A stretch of 60,120 nt of DNA, taken from assembly GCF_002994615.1 (NCBI RefSeq), contig NZ_PVNK01000308.1:1-60120 (forward strand), in the 5' to 3' direction. Source of the DNA: Enhygromyxa salina (GTDB lineage: Bacteria; Myxococcota_A; Polyangia; Nannocystales; Nannocystaceae). Positions 9,901-19,686 of this stretch are shown here, piece by piece. Under the pieces are notes generated by a model that was given only the letters and a program-made list of their open reading frames with translations, searched no databases and was not told where the DNA came from. Positions within the stretch are counted from its first letter, which is position 1. The number at the start of each line of letters is the position of its first letter. A program made the translations under genes and the position numbers.

Positions 9901-10280
9901 GGGCGATGGAGCGCCAGTACCAGCGCGGCAAGATCCAAGACGAGAGCCTCGAGTACGAGCGCCTCAAGCACACGGGCGAGCTCCCGATCGTCGGCGTCAA
10001 CACCTTCCAAAACCCGGACAAGAGCGGCGAGGAAGAGGCCAACTCCCTCGCCCTGACCCGGGCCAGCGCCGACGAGAAGAACGCCCAGATCGAGCGGCTG
10101 CGCGCCTACCAGGCCCGCCACGAGGGCGAGCGCGAGGCTGCGCTCGCGCGCCTCGGCGAGGTCGCGCTCGCGGGGGGCAACATCTTCGAGTGCCTGATGG
10201 ACGTCGCCCGGGTCTGCTCACTCGGTGAGATCTCGCGCAAGCTGTTCGAGGTCGGCGGCGAGTACCGCCGCAACATGTAG
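6948..10280 (+). CDS. icmF: Fused isobutyryl-CoA mutase IcmF
   Basis: 1110 residues from ATG at 6948, the usual length. Coenzyme-B12-dependent carbon-skeleton mutase that interconverts isobutyryl-CoA and n-butyryl-CoA, fused to its own G-protein chaperone. Domain order: N-terminal B12-binding domain with DGHDAAINVMRR (D33, H35) and an IWGGGGGV loop; MeaB-like GTPase with Walker A GTGGAGKSS (K234); linker; C-terminal mutase TIM barrel with CAPTTSVSMTINGPAP. The one-chain order of small domain, GTPase and large domain separates it from methylmalonyl-CoA mutase. The substrate could also be isovaleryl- or pivalyl-CoA, which needs active-site comparison. Likely role is branched-chain acyl-CoA metabolism. 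It stands alone between a divergent kinase and a convergent lipoprotein. Confidence 0.95.
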   Translation: MPNVAAAKPPTTPSVGHEARHKIRVVTAAALFDGHDAAINVMRRILQAHGAEVIHLGHNRGAAEVVDAAIQEDAQAIAVSSYQGGHMEFFKYMYDLLREKGAPHITIWGGGGGVIVPREIDELHAYGINRIFSPEDGRRHGLDGMIDMIIAGADFSTAPDDPVAEFNELVKPARPAPSADQPDPKVPRLARLITVLEDHIGGAAEGGALLRAVEDHALPKVPVLGLTGTGGAGKSSLTDELVARFARENPSRKIAVISVDPTRRRTGGALLGDRIRMNSIRHGNVFMRSMATRASGAELSAATGSAIRLCKLAGYELILVETSGIGQGDAAISEVADLCLYVMTADYGAQSQLEKIEMLDVADFVAINKYEHKGSKDALRDVRKQVRRNRNLFHGVEDDALPVFGTVASRFNDGGVNGLYAGLCARLSELGDPDWVCRIPADQRVVASSTRDIIPADRIHYLGEVVHTVRAYKARVAQQIEVARSLAHLRHTRELAASSGPGEPTLAWLDEQIAARSLELDGDARRALELLPKLRAEYSADEYVVRVRDREVRYPTHVTTLSGSRVARVALPADDEPGAVLRYMLLEGPPGHFPFTGGVFAFKREGEDPKRMFAGEGGPARTNERFKYLSAGEPAKRLSTAFDSVTLYGQDPEERPDVWGKIGESGVSICTLDDAKELYDGFDLCAPTTSVSMTINGPAPIILAFYMNAAVDQQVEAFEAKQGRAPNPEEYEQLRDFTLSQVRGTVQADILKEDQGQNTCIFSIEFALRMMGDIQEYFIRKRVRNYYSVSISGYHIAEAGANPISQLAFTLANGFTYVEYYRSRGMAVNDFARNLSFFFSNGLDTEYTVIGRVARRIWAIAMRDLYQADARSQKFKYHIQTSGRSLHAMEIDFNDIRTTLQALFAYYDHCNSLHTNAYDEAITTPTESSVRRAMAIQMIITKEQGLAKNENPLQGSYIVEQLTELVEEAVLDEFLRLDERGGVLGAMERQYQRGKIQDESLEYERLKHTGELPIVGVNTFQNPDKSGEEEANSLALTRASADEKNAQIERLRAYQARHEGEREAALARLGEVALAGGNIFECLMDVARVCSLGEISRKLFEVGGEYRRNM

Positions 10281-10295
10281 CGCGGCGCTTCGCGA

Positions 10296-11980
<1,685 letters not shown>

Positions 11981-11984
<4 letters not shown>

Positions 11985-13183
11985 TCGTAGAAGTCCGCGC
12001 CCGGGGTCAGATCCACGTGAAAGTGGTTGTCGTGGGCGTCATTGTACTCAGGCGTCAAAATGATGTTGAAGATGCCCTGCTCGTGGCGTTGGTCGGTCAG
12101 ATCTTTGAGCCACTGGCCCTCGAAGGTCACGGGCTCGGCGACGCCGTCCTCCCAGTCGTCGAGCACGGACAGGTACTGCCCGCCCTCGAGGGTGAAGCCG
12201 CCCAGATCGATCGCGTGGGCGAAGCTGTGCTCGGACAGAGTATCGGTGCCCGAGATGACCCGGCAGTTGTAGGTGCCGATGTGCGCGACCTCGACCGCGT
12301 CTTTGGCCAGGAGCAGCTCGCTGAGGTGGTCGAGGGCGAGGGCCATCTCGCACGAGACCAGCATCGAGCTCGGCTCCTCGTGGCTGATGTAGCGGTAGTC
12401 GATCCCGTTGACCGGGCTGAACAGGCGCACGGCCTCGTCGATCTCGCAGTCGAGGTTGGGGTGGGTGTCGGGGTGATCGAGGGGAATGTAGGCCGGGATC
12501 CACAGCAGCCCGGCGTCGTCGAGGGCCTGCTGGCACTCACTCAGCGGCGGGGCGAACTCCTTGGCCAGGCACACGGCCGCCCAGACCCCGGGATCGGCCT
12601 CGCGCTCGACCAGGGTGCAGCTGTAGCCTGGCCGACAGCCGCCGCTGGGCAGCAGGCTTGGATCGCAGCGCTGAAGACACGCGCCCGAGTCGGGGCCGAA
12701 GGGATCGACCAGCGCCTGGTTGGCGCAAAAGGTCCCGGGCGCGCCGTCGATGTCGGGGCAGAGCAGCTCGCAAGGCTGGGAGCAGGTCCCGCACGGCCAG
12801 CCCTCGTCCTCGCGCAGGCACACGCCGCCCTCGTAGGCGCAGTCCTGGTCGTCGACGCAGGGTCCGCCGATCCACGGATCCCAGCTCGAGGGCGTGGGGT
12901 CGCAGGCGTCCGGGTCACCGTCGCCGTCGCCGTCGCCCGAGTCGCCGTCGCCATCCCCGGGGTCGCCGTCGCCATCCCCGGGGTCGCCGTCGCCGTCGCC
13001 TTCGTCGGGGAGATCGGGCAGCTCGCCCGACTCATCGCCGAGCCCCGACTCGGAGCCCGAGGTGTTGGTCTCGCCGCCGTCGAGCGGCCGGGTGTCAATG
13101 TCGGTGCACGCGAGAGCGGTGCACGCGAGCGCGCTGAACGCGGTTATCGACGCGATTCGTCCCCAGCTGGCCCGAACAAGCAT
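11981..13183 (-). CDS. Extensin-like (M15-type) lipoprotein with Gly-Asp linker
   Basis: 400 residues from ATG at 13183. The signal peptide ends in TALAC. A linker at ~55-90 is made of GDGDGDPG-type repeats. A Cys-rich segment follows (~95-215, at least 14 Cys). The C-terminal ~180 residues match the extensin-like C-terminal domain, with SEHSFAHAIDLGGF and DNHFHVD, the zinc ligands of LAS-type (M15-like) peptidases. Such domains are thought to act on peptidoglycan or other surface polymers. It shares a GTGA overlap with the M1-like gene downstream. TATGAT lies 6 nt before the ATG. Confidence 0.85.
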
Positions 13184-13189
13184 GGCTGG

Positions 13190-13195
13190 ATCATA
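13190..13195 (-). promoter_or_regulatory. -10 box TATGAT, 6 nt before the extensin-like gene
   Basis: TATGAT on the minus strand, then CCAGCC and the ATG. The -35 position (GTCAAA at 17 bp) is weak. Predicts a leaderless mRNA. Confidence 0.5.
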
Positions 13196-13290
13196 GACCG
13201 AGCGCGGATCTTTTTGACCCTCGGCACTCTAGACTTTGCCACGCACGGTCGCTGCGCTCCCTCTCTCGGTGGGAGCGCCGAGGGACAAGG

Positions 13291-13340
13291 GCAGGAGCGG
13301 CTCCAGATGTGCCTGGCGGCGTGAATTCAACCTGGTCGCC
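13291..13340 (+). repeat. 50-bp dispersed repeat, copy 1
   Basis: It matches 59027-59076 at 48 of 50 positions (shared core GGCGTGAATTCAACCTGGTC). Both copies are intergenic. Confidence 0.85.
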
Positions 13341-13349
13341 GGTCCAGGA

Positions 13350-13371
13350 CCTAGCAGCCCGGGCTGCTAGG
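13350..13371. repeat. Perfect 22-bp palindrome
   Basis: CCTAGCAGCCC followed by its exact complement GGGCTGCTAGG. The same arms form the outer ends of palindromic element copy B at 30736-30903, so this may be an emptied copy or a bare end pair. Confidence 0.75.
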
Positions 13372-13500
13372 GCCCGCGATTCACGCTCAGCGAGTCCCGG
13401 CCAATCAATTGGCTCCGGGCATGATCGCTTCGCCTCCCCAGGGCACCTGACAAGCGTAGATCCCTCGCCACGCTCGGGCCCTCAGGTCCTGGAGACTCTC

Positions 13501-15339
13501 ATGAAGCGCACTTTCGCCCCTCTCGCCCTGCTCGCCGCGCTGCCTCTCGCGCTCATCCAAGCGCCCGAGGCCGACGCTTGCGGCGGGACCTTCTGTGACA
13601 ACGGTCCCCAGTCGATGCCCGTCGACCAGACCGGGGAGAACATCTTGTTCATCCTCGACGGCAACCGGGTCGAGGCCCACATCCAGATCCAGTACGACCC
13701 GGACGCCGACGCCGACAAGTTCGCGTGGGTCATCCCGATGCAGGTCCTGCCCGAGTTTTCGATCGGGTCCGAGGCGCTGTTCCAGAACCTGCTCGCGGGC
13801 ACCGTGCCCTCCTACGGGTTCAACACCTTCAGCGAGTCCTGCGGTGACTCCGAGGGGGGCGACGGCGACGGCGACGGAGGGGACGGCGACCCCGGGGATG
13901 GCGACGGGGACGGCGACGGCGACGGCGATCCCGAGGTCGTGTTCAACGAGATCGTTGGCGCGTTCGAGATCGCCGTGCTCCAAGGCGGCGACGTCGAGGG
14001 CGTGATGACCTGGCTCGGCGACAACGGCTACCAGCAAGATCCGGCGGCCGAGCCGATCCTCGACGAGTACCTTCAGGCTGGCTACATGTTCGTCGCGCTC
14101 AAGCTCGCGATGAACACCGAGGTGTCGGAGATCCACCCGATCGTGCTCGAGTACGACGGCGACAAGCCCTGCGTGCCGCTCAAGCTCACCCGCATCGCCG
14201 CCGTCGACGACATGGCCGTGCGGGTGTTCTTTTTGGGGCAAGGGCGCGCGGTCCCGTCCAACTACCGCCACGTGCTGGTCAACCCGCTCAAGATCGACTG
14301 GATGACCTTCGGGGCCAACTACAAGGAGGTCGTGTCGCTGGCCGTCGACGCCTTCGCGGCCGAGGGCAACGCCTTCGTGACCGAGTACGCGGGCACCAGC
14401 GACGCCGTGTCCTCGTTCGGGCTCGTCGAGCCCGGGTGGGGCGGGGCCCCGTTCGCGATGATGGAGAACACGCCCGAGATGGTGGGCGAGGAGCTCGAGC
14501 TCCAGGGGCTGATGAGCTGCGGCGACGACGGCATGGGCAACATCGAGTGCGTCACGCACCCGCTGGTCGAGGGCCTGCTCGCGCAGTACCTGCCCGTGCC
14601 CGAGGGCGTCGCGCCCGGGGACTTCTACAGCTGCATGTTCTGCTACGCCGGCCTGATCGACGAGCTCGCCTGGGACGCCGCCGCGTTCTCGGCCGCGATC
14701 GATCAGCGCGTGGTCGAGCCGGGCGTCCACGCCGAGCAGCTGCTCGAGACCTGGCCCTACCTCACGCGGATGTACACGACGATCTCGCCCAACGAGATGA
14801 CCGTCGACCCGATGTTTCACGTCAACGAGAGCCTGCCCGACGTCGACAACGTCCGTCAGGGCACCCGCGAGCTGCTGTGCGCGGGCGGGGCCCTGTTCAC
14901 GCTGCCCGACGGGCGCGAGGTCTACATGCCCAACCCCAACAGCTGGCCCAACGTCGGCGGCGACGAGATGCCGTGGGAAGAGGACGTCGAGCTCGGGGTC
15001 GTGGCCGGGCCCAACCAAAGCCTCAGCGATCGGACCGAGCTGATCAACGAGCTGCTCGCGGCCTGGAACCAACAAAATGGCTGGCCGCCGAGCGGTGATG
15101 GCGACGGCGACTCCGGCGACGGCGACGGCGACCCGGGCAGCGGCGACGGCGACCCGGGCAGCGGCGACGGATCGGGCTCGGCCGACGCGGGCGACGGCAC
15201 CGGCGAGGGCGGGATCGACAGCGAGGGGGCCTCGTGCGCGTGCTCGAGCGGGGGCGACGCGAGCCGTGAGGGGCTCGGCGGGGGGCTGGCGCTTCTGGCC
15301 CTGTTTGGCGTCGGTTGGCGACGTCTGCGGCGCGGGTGA
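13501..15339 (+). CDS. DUF2330 secreted protein with MYXO-CTERM-like tail
   Basis: 612 residues from ATG at 13501, preceded by GGAG at good spacing. A signal peptide (~1-23) ends before CGGTFCDN, the conserved start of DUF2330 proteins (mature Cys pair). A Gly/Asp run interrupts the domain at ~118-140, and a second Gly/Asp/Ser linker lies at ~535-575. The tail has CACSSGG, a hydrophobic stretch (GLALLALFGVGW) and the basic end RRLRRG, the layout of MYXO-CTERM surface-sorting signals. It is therefore probably exported and anchored on the outer surface. Function of DUF2330 is unknown. Confidence 0.85.
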   Translation: MKRTFAPLALLAALPLALIQAPEADACGGTFCDNGPQSMPVDQTGENILFILDGNRVEAHIQIQYDPDADADKFAWVIPMQVLPEFSIGSEALFQNLLAGTVPSYGFNTFSESCGDSEGGDGDGDGGDGDPGDGDGDGDGDGDPEVVFNEIVGAFEIAVLQGGDVEGVMTWLGDNGYQQDPAAEPILDEYLQAGYMFVALKLAMNTEVSEIHPIVLEYDGDKPCVPLKLTRIAAVDDMAVRVFFLGQGRAVPSNYRHVLVNPLKIDWMTFGANYKEVVSLAVDAFAAEGNAFVTEYAGTSDAVSSFGLVEPGWGGAPFAMMENTPEMVGEELELQGLMSCGDDGMGNIECVTHPLVEGLLAQYLPVPEGVAPGDFYSCMFCYAGLIDELAWDAAAFSAAIDQRVVEPGVHAEQLLETWPYLTRMYTTISPNEMTVDPMFHVNESLPDVDNVRQGTRELLCAGGALFTLPDGREVYMPNPNSWPNVGGDEMPWEEDVELGVVAGPNQSLSDRTELINELLAAWNQQNGWPPSGDGDGDSGDGDGDPGSGDGDPGSGDGSGSADAGDGTGEGGIDSEGASCACSSGGDASREGLGGGLALLALFGVGWRRLRRG

Positions 15340-15364
15340 GCGTCGGCCGGGCGCTGGTCCGGGG

Positions 15365-15392
15365 TTGACGACCGACGATCCCGACCTAGCCT
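15365..15392 (+). promoter_or_regulatory. Predicted promoter, TTGACG-N16-TAGCCT
   Basis: TTGACG (15365-15370), 16-bp spacer, TAGCCT (15387-15392), then 7 nt to the GTG at 15400. One of the clearest sigma70-like promoters in the window; it predicts a leaderless transcript. Confidence 0.6.
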
Positions 15393-15399
15393 CCGCACA

Positions 15400-15810
15400 G
15401 TGTCGAACGACAAGAGCTCCCGCCGCCCGATACGAGCGCAGCGCAGCGCCGCCGCCCTCGCCAACGATGACGGTCGCCACGGCTGGGCCCCGATCCTCGC
15501 TGCGGTGACGATCGATCTGGCTGACTTCGCCACCGCCGGGCCGCTCGGTCTGGTCGCGGGGCTGGCGGTCGGTGGCGCGTTGACCACCTTCGTCGCGCTG
15601 ATCTCGGGGGTGCGACCTGCCCGGGCGCTCTTGCTGGGCCTGTTTGGGGCGCTCTACTGCGCGCTGCCGCTGACCGAGCCGATCCCAATGGCGACAATGC
15701 TGACGCTGCTGCACGGCTTCCTCCTGCGACGTGGCAGCCCCGAGCCCGAGCTCGTGCCCGCGCCCGCGCGGGTCGTCCAGACCGGACCGGCCCGGCCGCG
15801 CCAGGCTTGA
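15400..15810 (+). CDS. Small integral membrane protein, unknown
   Basis: 136 residues from GTG at 15400. A basic N-terminus (~1-30) is followed by three or four hydrophobic segments (WAPILAAVTIDLADFATAG, LVAGLAVGGALTTFVALI, ALLLGLFGALYCALPL, then MATMLTLLHGFLL) and a short polar tail. I do not recognise it. It has its own promoter and converges with the HD gene. Confidence 0.65.
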   Translation: MSNDKSSRRPIRAQRSAAALANDDGRHGWAPILAAVTIDLADFATAGPLGLVAGLAVGGALTTFVALISGVRPARALLLGLFGALYCALPLTEPIPMATMLTLLHGFLLRRGSPEPELVPAPARVVQTGPARPRQA

Positions 15811-15852
15811 GCTCGCGGCGAGCTGTCACGCTTCAGATCGCGCCAGGTCGCG

Positions 15853-16485
15853 TCAGCGGACCGCCAGCGCCGCGAGCTCGCGGGCCAGGTTTGCGCGGGC
15901 CTGGTGCTCGTAGCGCCTCGCAAACAGCTCGGAGTGAAACAGCGAGTCGCGGGCCAGCTGCTTGCGAAGGAAGCGTTCGCGCCCGCGCCGATACAGCAGC
16001 CCGGGGACGTTGACGAACTCATCGCGGACGGCCTGGGCGTAGGCGTCGTAGACCTTCGGCGCCGCGCCGACGATGGCCATGTCCGCGTCGATGAAGTGGG
16101 CGAGGTCCGGATCGTCGCTGGCGTCGACGAGCTCGTGGGCCTTGGTCGCGAGGATCAGGGCCTCGACCCGGGCCAGATCCACGGGCCAGCCGAGGTCTTG
16201 CAGCGACGCGCGGGCCAGCTCGGCGCTGCGGGCCTCGTTGTCCGGGCGCCCGGGCACGTAGATCGCGTCGTGGAACAAGATCGCGAGCTTGACCTCGGGC
16301 TCCTGGCGCCAACCGGGACCCCGGGCGACGTCGAGGAAGTGCCGGGTGAGGGCGTCTATGTGGGTGAGGCCGTGGTAGGCCCGCTGAGCCTCGCTGTAGC
16401 GGACGCCGAGCTCACTCAGCAGCTCGGCCTCGTTTGGGTAGCCTGTCAGCAGCGGCGCCCACGAGCTTGCGAGGTTCTTGGTCAT
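15853..16485 (-). CDS. HD-superfamily metal-dependent phosphohydrolase (COG4339-like)
   Basis: 210 residues from ATG at 16485; the open frame extends upstream but there overlaps the preceding gene. Motifs: YHGLTHI with a His at ~43, LFHDAIY (the HD pair), NEARSA, and ADMAIVGA with a late Asp, matching the small HD proteins annotated as predicted metal-dependent phosphohydrolases. Substrate unknown. The start lies 2 nt after the stop of the upstream lipoprotein gene, so the two form an operon. Confidence 0.85.
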   Translation of the reverse strand: MTKNLASSWAPLLTGYPNEAELLSELGVRYSEAQRAYHGLTHIDALTRHFLDVARGPGWRQEPEVKLAILFHDAIYVPGRPDNEARSAELARASLQDLGWPVDLARVEALILATKAHELVDASDDPDLAHFIDADMAIVGAAPKVYDAYAQAVRDEFVNVPGLLYRRGRERFLRKQLARDSLFHSELFARRYEHQARANLARELAALAVR

Positions 16486-16487
16486 GG

Positions 16488-17798
16488 TCAGCGTCCTCCC
16501 GGGCGGGCTTGGGTCAGGCGCAGGCCGAGCACGATCTCGTCGCCGTTGACGGTGGCGGCGGCGATCTGTGCGGACATGGTCTGGGTCCCGATCTCGATCG
16601 CGGTCGCTCCAGCGGTGCGCTCGATCAGCGACACGCCGCGACGCGCGGTCTTCGACAGGAACAGCCCGGCGCGGACCTTGGCGCTGCCGACGACGCTCTC
16701 GACCTTGGCGCGCTCGGTCCCGAGCTCGAGCTCGCTGCCGGCGAGCTCGAGGTGTGGCTCCCCGCGCAGGATCACGTGGGCGCAGTCGCTGTCGAGCTTC
16801 CACAGGTGGATCTCGAGGGGGGCGGGGGTGCCCTCGGCCCAGCCGACGCCAGCGTAGACCTCGCCCCTGGGATCGGGCTCGCCGTCGAGGGTCCAGCGCT
16901 CGGGGATCCGGCCCTCGCGGATCGCATGGTTGGCGAGGGCCGCGGCCGCGTCGCCGGACAGGCGGACCTGGATCAGGTTGGGGTGCATGCCGTCGACCCG
17001 GCCCTGATCCGGGGCCAGGCCGTGCGCGACCCTCAAGCTCGTGCGCAGGTTGATGTTGAGGTAGCGATCGCCCGCGACCACGGCGAGCTGGCTGATCGGC
17101 AGCTCCTCGGGGAGGTCGAACTCGAAGCGGGCGAGCTCGCCGAGATCGTCGAGCAGATCACGCTCGAGCAGCCCGGCCGCCTGGCGCATGAGCTGGTCGG
17201 CGAGCTCCCCGGCGAGCGTGGCGACGGCCTCGCGATCGACGATCATCTTGGCTGCGGTTGGGAGCTGGGACCAGATCCAGTCGCCGAGCTGGCGGCGAGA
17301 GGTCTGCGAGATGCTCGGCCTGAGCTCGATGACATCGCGGCCCGAGAGCGCCACGGCCACGCTGCCGTCTGCGGGGTCGAGGCGCGGGCGCACCCGGGCG
17401 TCGACGTCGACGCTGACGACCGCGCGCGTGCCCTGGCGCAGGCCGATGCTCACGCGAAAGCCGAGCTCGCCGGCTGGGGCCGCGCGCGAGCGGACCGAGT
17501 CGACGCCGAGGCTGAGGCTCCCGAGCGAGACCCCGGCGACCTGCGGCAGCGGGAGCTTCAGCGTGGGGACGCGGCCGAGCTCCTTGGCGATCATCGCGTC
17601 GATCACCTCGTAGGGGATCGAGACGCTCGAGTGCGCTCGGCCGTCGCTTTGGTCGGGCGACGGGCGGGCGGCGCTCGAGCTTGGTGACGTGGCCTTGCGA
17701 AACGCGGTGTGGCTGTCTTGGACCCGCTCGCACGGAGCCGCGCAGCCGAGCGCGAGGCTCGCGAGCGTGGACGCGACCAGGACGAGCGGCGTGCGCAT
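16488..17798 (-). CDS. Lipoprotein of unknown function
   Basis: 436 residues from ATG at 17798. The lipoprotein signal ends in LASLALGC (Cys ~19). After a Ser-rich linker the mature protein has alternating beta-type segments (SSVSIPYEVIDAMIAKEL, VAGVSLGSLSLGVDSV), which might suggest a lipid-binding tubular fold, but no known family is recognised with confidence. Its start faces the symporter start 30 bp away; TATGAT is 6 nt before the ATG. Confidence 0.7.
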   Translation of the reverse strand: MRTPLVLVASTLASLALGCAAPCERVQDSHTAFRKATSPSSSAARPSPDQSDGRAHSSVSIPYEVIDAMIAKELGRVPTLKLPLPQVAGVSLGSLSLGVDSVRSRAAPAGELGFRVSIGLRQGTRAVVSVDVDARVRPRLDPADGSVAVALSGRDVIELRPSISQTSRRQLGDWIWSQLPTAAKMIVDREAVATLAGELADQLMRQAAGLLERDLLDDLGELARFEFDLPEELPISQLAVVAGDRYLNINLRTSLRVAHGLAPDQGRVDGMHPNLIQVRLSGDAAAALANHAIREGRIPERWTLDGEPDPRGEVYAGVGWAEGTPAPLEIHLWKLDSDCAHVILRGEPHLELAGSELELGTERAKVESVVGSAKVRAGLFLSKTARRGVSLIERTAGATAIEIGTQTMSAQIAAATVNGDEIVLGLRLTQARPGGR

Positions 17799-17804
17799 GG
17801 GCGC

Positions 17805-17822
17805 ATCATAGCCGAGTACAAT
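17805..17822. promoter_or_regulatory. Face-to-face -10 boxes of a divergent gene pair
   Basis: Minus-strand TATGAT (17805-17810) serves the lipoprotein gene and plus-strand TACAAT (17817-17822) the symporter gene. Each is 6 nt from its start codon, and they are 6 bp apart. The -35 regions must lie inside the opposite gene; no clear TTGACA is seen there. Confidence 0.5.
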
Positions 17823-17828
17823 CCGGCC

Positions 17829-19274
17829 GTGTCGCGCGCTCAGGCGATCCTCTGCACGCTGGTCGTCTACAAGCTGGCGATGGTTGCGATCGGGGTGCTC
17901 GCCAACCGGTTGTCGATCGACGACAGCGACTACTTTCTCGGCGGTCGTCGGCTCGGGCCCGCGGTCGCGGCGTTGAGCGCCTCGGCCAGCTCCTCGTCGG
18001 TCTGGACCCTGATCGGCGTCAGCGGCTACGCCTACGGCTTCGGCCTCGCGGCGATCTGGCTGCTGCCGGCCTGCATCGGCGGCTTCGCGCTCAACTGGTT
18101 CGTGCTCGCGCCGGCCCTGCGTCGGGTCGCCCGCGAGCGGGGGGCGATCACCGTCACCGAGCTGCTCGCCGGTCCGGTCGGGAGCGAGCGGCGCCGGGCG
18201 ATCGTCCTCGTGGCCTCGACGATCATCTTGCTGAGCTTGCTGACCTACGTGTCCGCGCAGTTTCAGGGCGCGGGTAAGGCCTTCGCCGAGACCTTCGACA
18301 TTCGCTTCGAGTGGGCGCTGCTGATCGGCGCGGGGATCGTCATTTTCTACACGCTGCTCGGGGGGTTTTGGGCCGTGAGCCTGACCGACACGCTCCAGGG
18401 CGTCATGATGGCGCTGGCTGCGGTGATCCTGCCGCTGGTGGCGCTGGCCGAGGTCGGCGTCGACGGGCTGCTCGCGAGCGTGAGCGGGCCCGAGGGGGTC
18501 ACGACCTGGGCGGCGGCGACCAAGGGGCTGCCGGGCGCCGCGGCGCTCGGCTTCGTGCTCGGTCTGCTCGGCATCGGCCTCGGCTATCCGGGCCAACCCC
18601 ACGTCGTCAATCGCTTCATGGCCTTGCGCGACGACCGGAGCGTCGTCGTGGGGCGGCGCATCGCCCTGACCTGGGCGGTGGTCATCTACACGGGCATGAT
18701 CGTGCTGGGCTGGTCGGTGCGGGTGTTGGCGCCGGAGCTCGCCAGCCGCGAGGACGCCTTCGTGCACAGCACCGAGCTGCTGCTGCCGCCGGTCCTCGCC
18801 GGGGTCATGGTCGCCGCCTTGCTCTCGGCGATCATGTCGACGGCCGACAGCCAGCTGCTCGTGGCCGCGAGCACGATCAGCCACGATCTGCTCGGTGGGG
18901 CGGGGGCGTCAAAGCGAACTCAGCGCGCGCAGCTGAGGCGCTCGCGGGCCACGGTCCTGGCGATCTCGATCGCCGCCGTGCTCGTCGCGCTGCGCGTCGA
19001 CGAGACGATCTTCTCCTCGGTGCTCTTTGCCTGGACGGCGATGGGCGCGGCCTTTGGGCCCTTGCTGCTGGTCACGGTCTCGCGTCGGCGTCCGCGAGCT
19101 CCGGCCGTGCTCGCGTCGATGGTGTGCGGCTTCGCGTTGAGCGTCGGCGCCCACCTGTGGCCCCTGACCCGGGGCGGGGCGGTCGAGCGCGTGGTGCCCT
19201 TCGTCATCGCCCTGGCGATCGCCTACCTCGGCGCGCGGCGCCGGCCGGCGAGCCCCGCGAACCGGCCGGGCTGA
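17829..19274 (+). CDS. Sodium:solute symporter family protein (PutP-like)
   Basis: 481 residues from GTG at 17829. About 12-13 hydrophobic helices; SSS-family features include DDSDYFLGGRRLGP near the N-terminus, ASSSSVWTLIGVSG, FYTLLGGFWAVSLTDTLQG, and GYPGQPHVVNRFMAL, followed by the conserved AIMSTADSQLL helix. Closest in pattern to Na+/proline symporters, but substrate cannot be fixed from sequence. It sits 412 bp before phoU. Confidence 0.9.
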   Translation: MSRAQAILCTLVVYKLAMVAIGVLANRLSIDDSDYFLGGRRLGPAVAALSASASSSSVWTLIGVSGYAYGFGLAAIWLLPACIGGFALNWFVLAPALRRVARERGAITVTELLAGPVGSERRRAIVLVASTIILLSLLTYVSAQFQGAGKAFAETFDIRFEWALLIGAGIVIFYTLLGGFWAVSLTDTLQGVMMALAAVILPLVALAEVGVDGLLASVSGPEGVTTWAAATKGLPGAAALGFVLGLLGIGLGYPGQPHVVNRFMALRDDRSVVVGRRIALTWAVVIYTGMIVLGWSVRVLAPELASREDAFVHSTELLLPPVLAGVMVAALLSAIMSTADSQLLVAASTISHDLLGGAGASKRTQRAQLRRSRATVLAISIAAVLVALRVDETIFSSVLFAWTAMGAAFGPLLLVTVSRRRPRAPAVLASMVCGFALSVGAHLWPLTRGGAVERVVPFVIALAIAYLGARRRPASPANRPG

Positions 19275-19686
19275 GCGCTCGGGTGTGCGCGGGTCCGGCG
19301 AGTCTGGGGCGCTTTCTCGCTTGCCCCGGGAGCGACCTGAGCACTACAGTCTCTACCGTGTCCAAGGCTCGGGGCTGCGCCCCGACGACCTCGCTGCGCT
19401 CGGCCCCCAGGCCTGAATCAAGCGCTGCGCGCTCGGCTCAGGCCTCCTCATCTTCAACGGGCTGCGGCGGCGAATCCCCCTCCGCTCACCCCAAACGCTC
19501 GCCTCTCGGCTCGTACGAGTCCCAAATCATTCAGCTTTTTCAAGTCAGCGCTTGTTTTGGGCCCAGGTCCTCGAAGACTGTGACCACGCAGGCTCAAGCG
19601 AGCCCAGGCCTCGGGGTACGGGGGACTTGCTGCCTGATTGGCCTGATGTCGATCTCCACCCACCTCGCCCGCGGAGCCACCGCCAC
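19275..19686. other. Intergenic region before phoU
   Basis: 412 bp with no convincing gene. It contains the motif ACCTCGCTGCGCTCGG, also seen inside the GNAT gene near 21430, and a 35-nt hairpin at 19411-19445. The 150 bp before phoU is poorer in GC than its surroundings and may hold its promoter, which I cannot place. Confidence 0.5.
19411..19445. repeat. 35-nt hairpin, family copy 1
   Basis: GGCCTGAATCAAGCGC, 3-nt loop, GCGCTCGGCTCAGGCC: a 16-bp stem with three mismatches. A closely similar hairpin lies at 35136-35170. Confidence 0.6.

Larger units (their letters stand above)
13184..13500. other. Intergenic region with two repeat motifs
   Basis: 317 bp without a gene. It holds the -10 box of the extensin-like gene (13190-13195), one copy of a 50-bp dispersed repeat (13291-13340), a perfect 22-bp palindrome (13350-13371), and a GGAG ribosome-binding site 8 nt before the DUF2330 start. 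Confidence 0.6.

Noticed and set aside
6903..10121. A very long open frame antisense to icmF
   Set aside because: It mirrors the codon pattern of the icmF gene, has no recognisable motif and no start context; long antisense frames are common in high-GC coding DNA.
19454..19663. 69-residue minus-strand frame before phoU
   Set aside because: Biased composition, no motif and no promoter; more likely intergenic.
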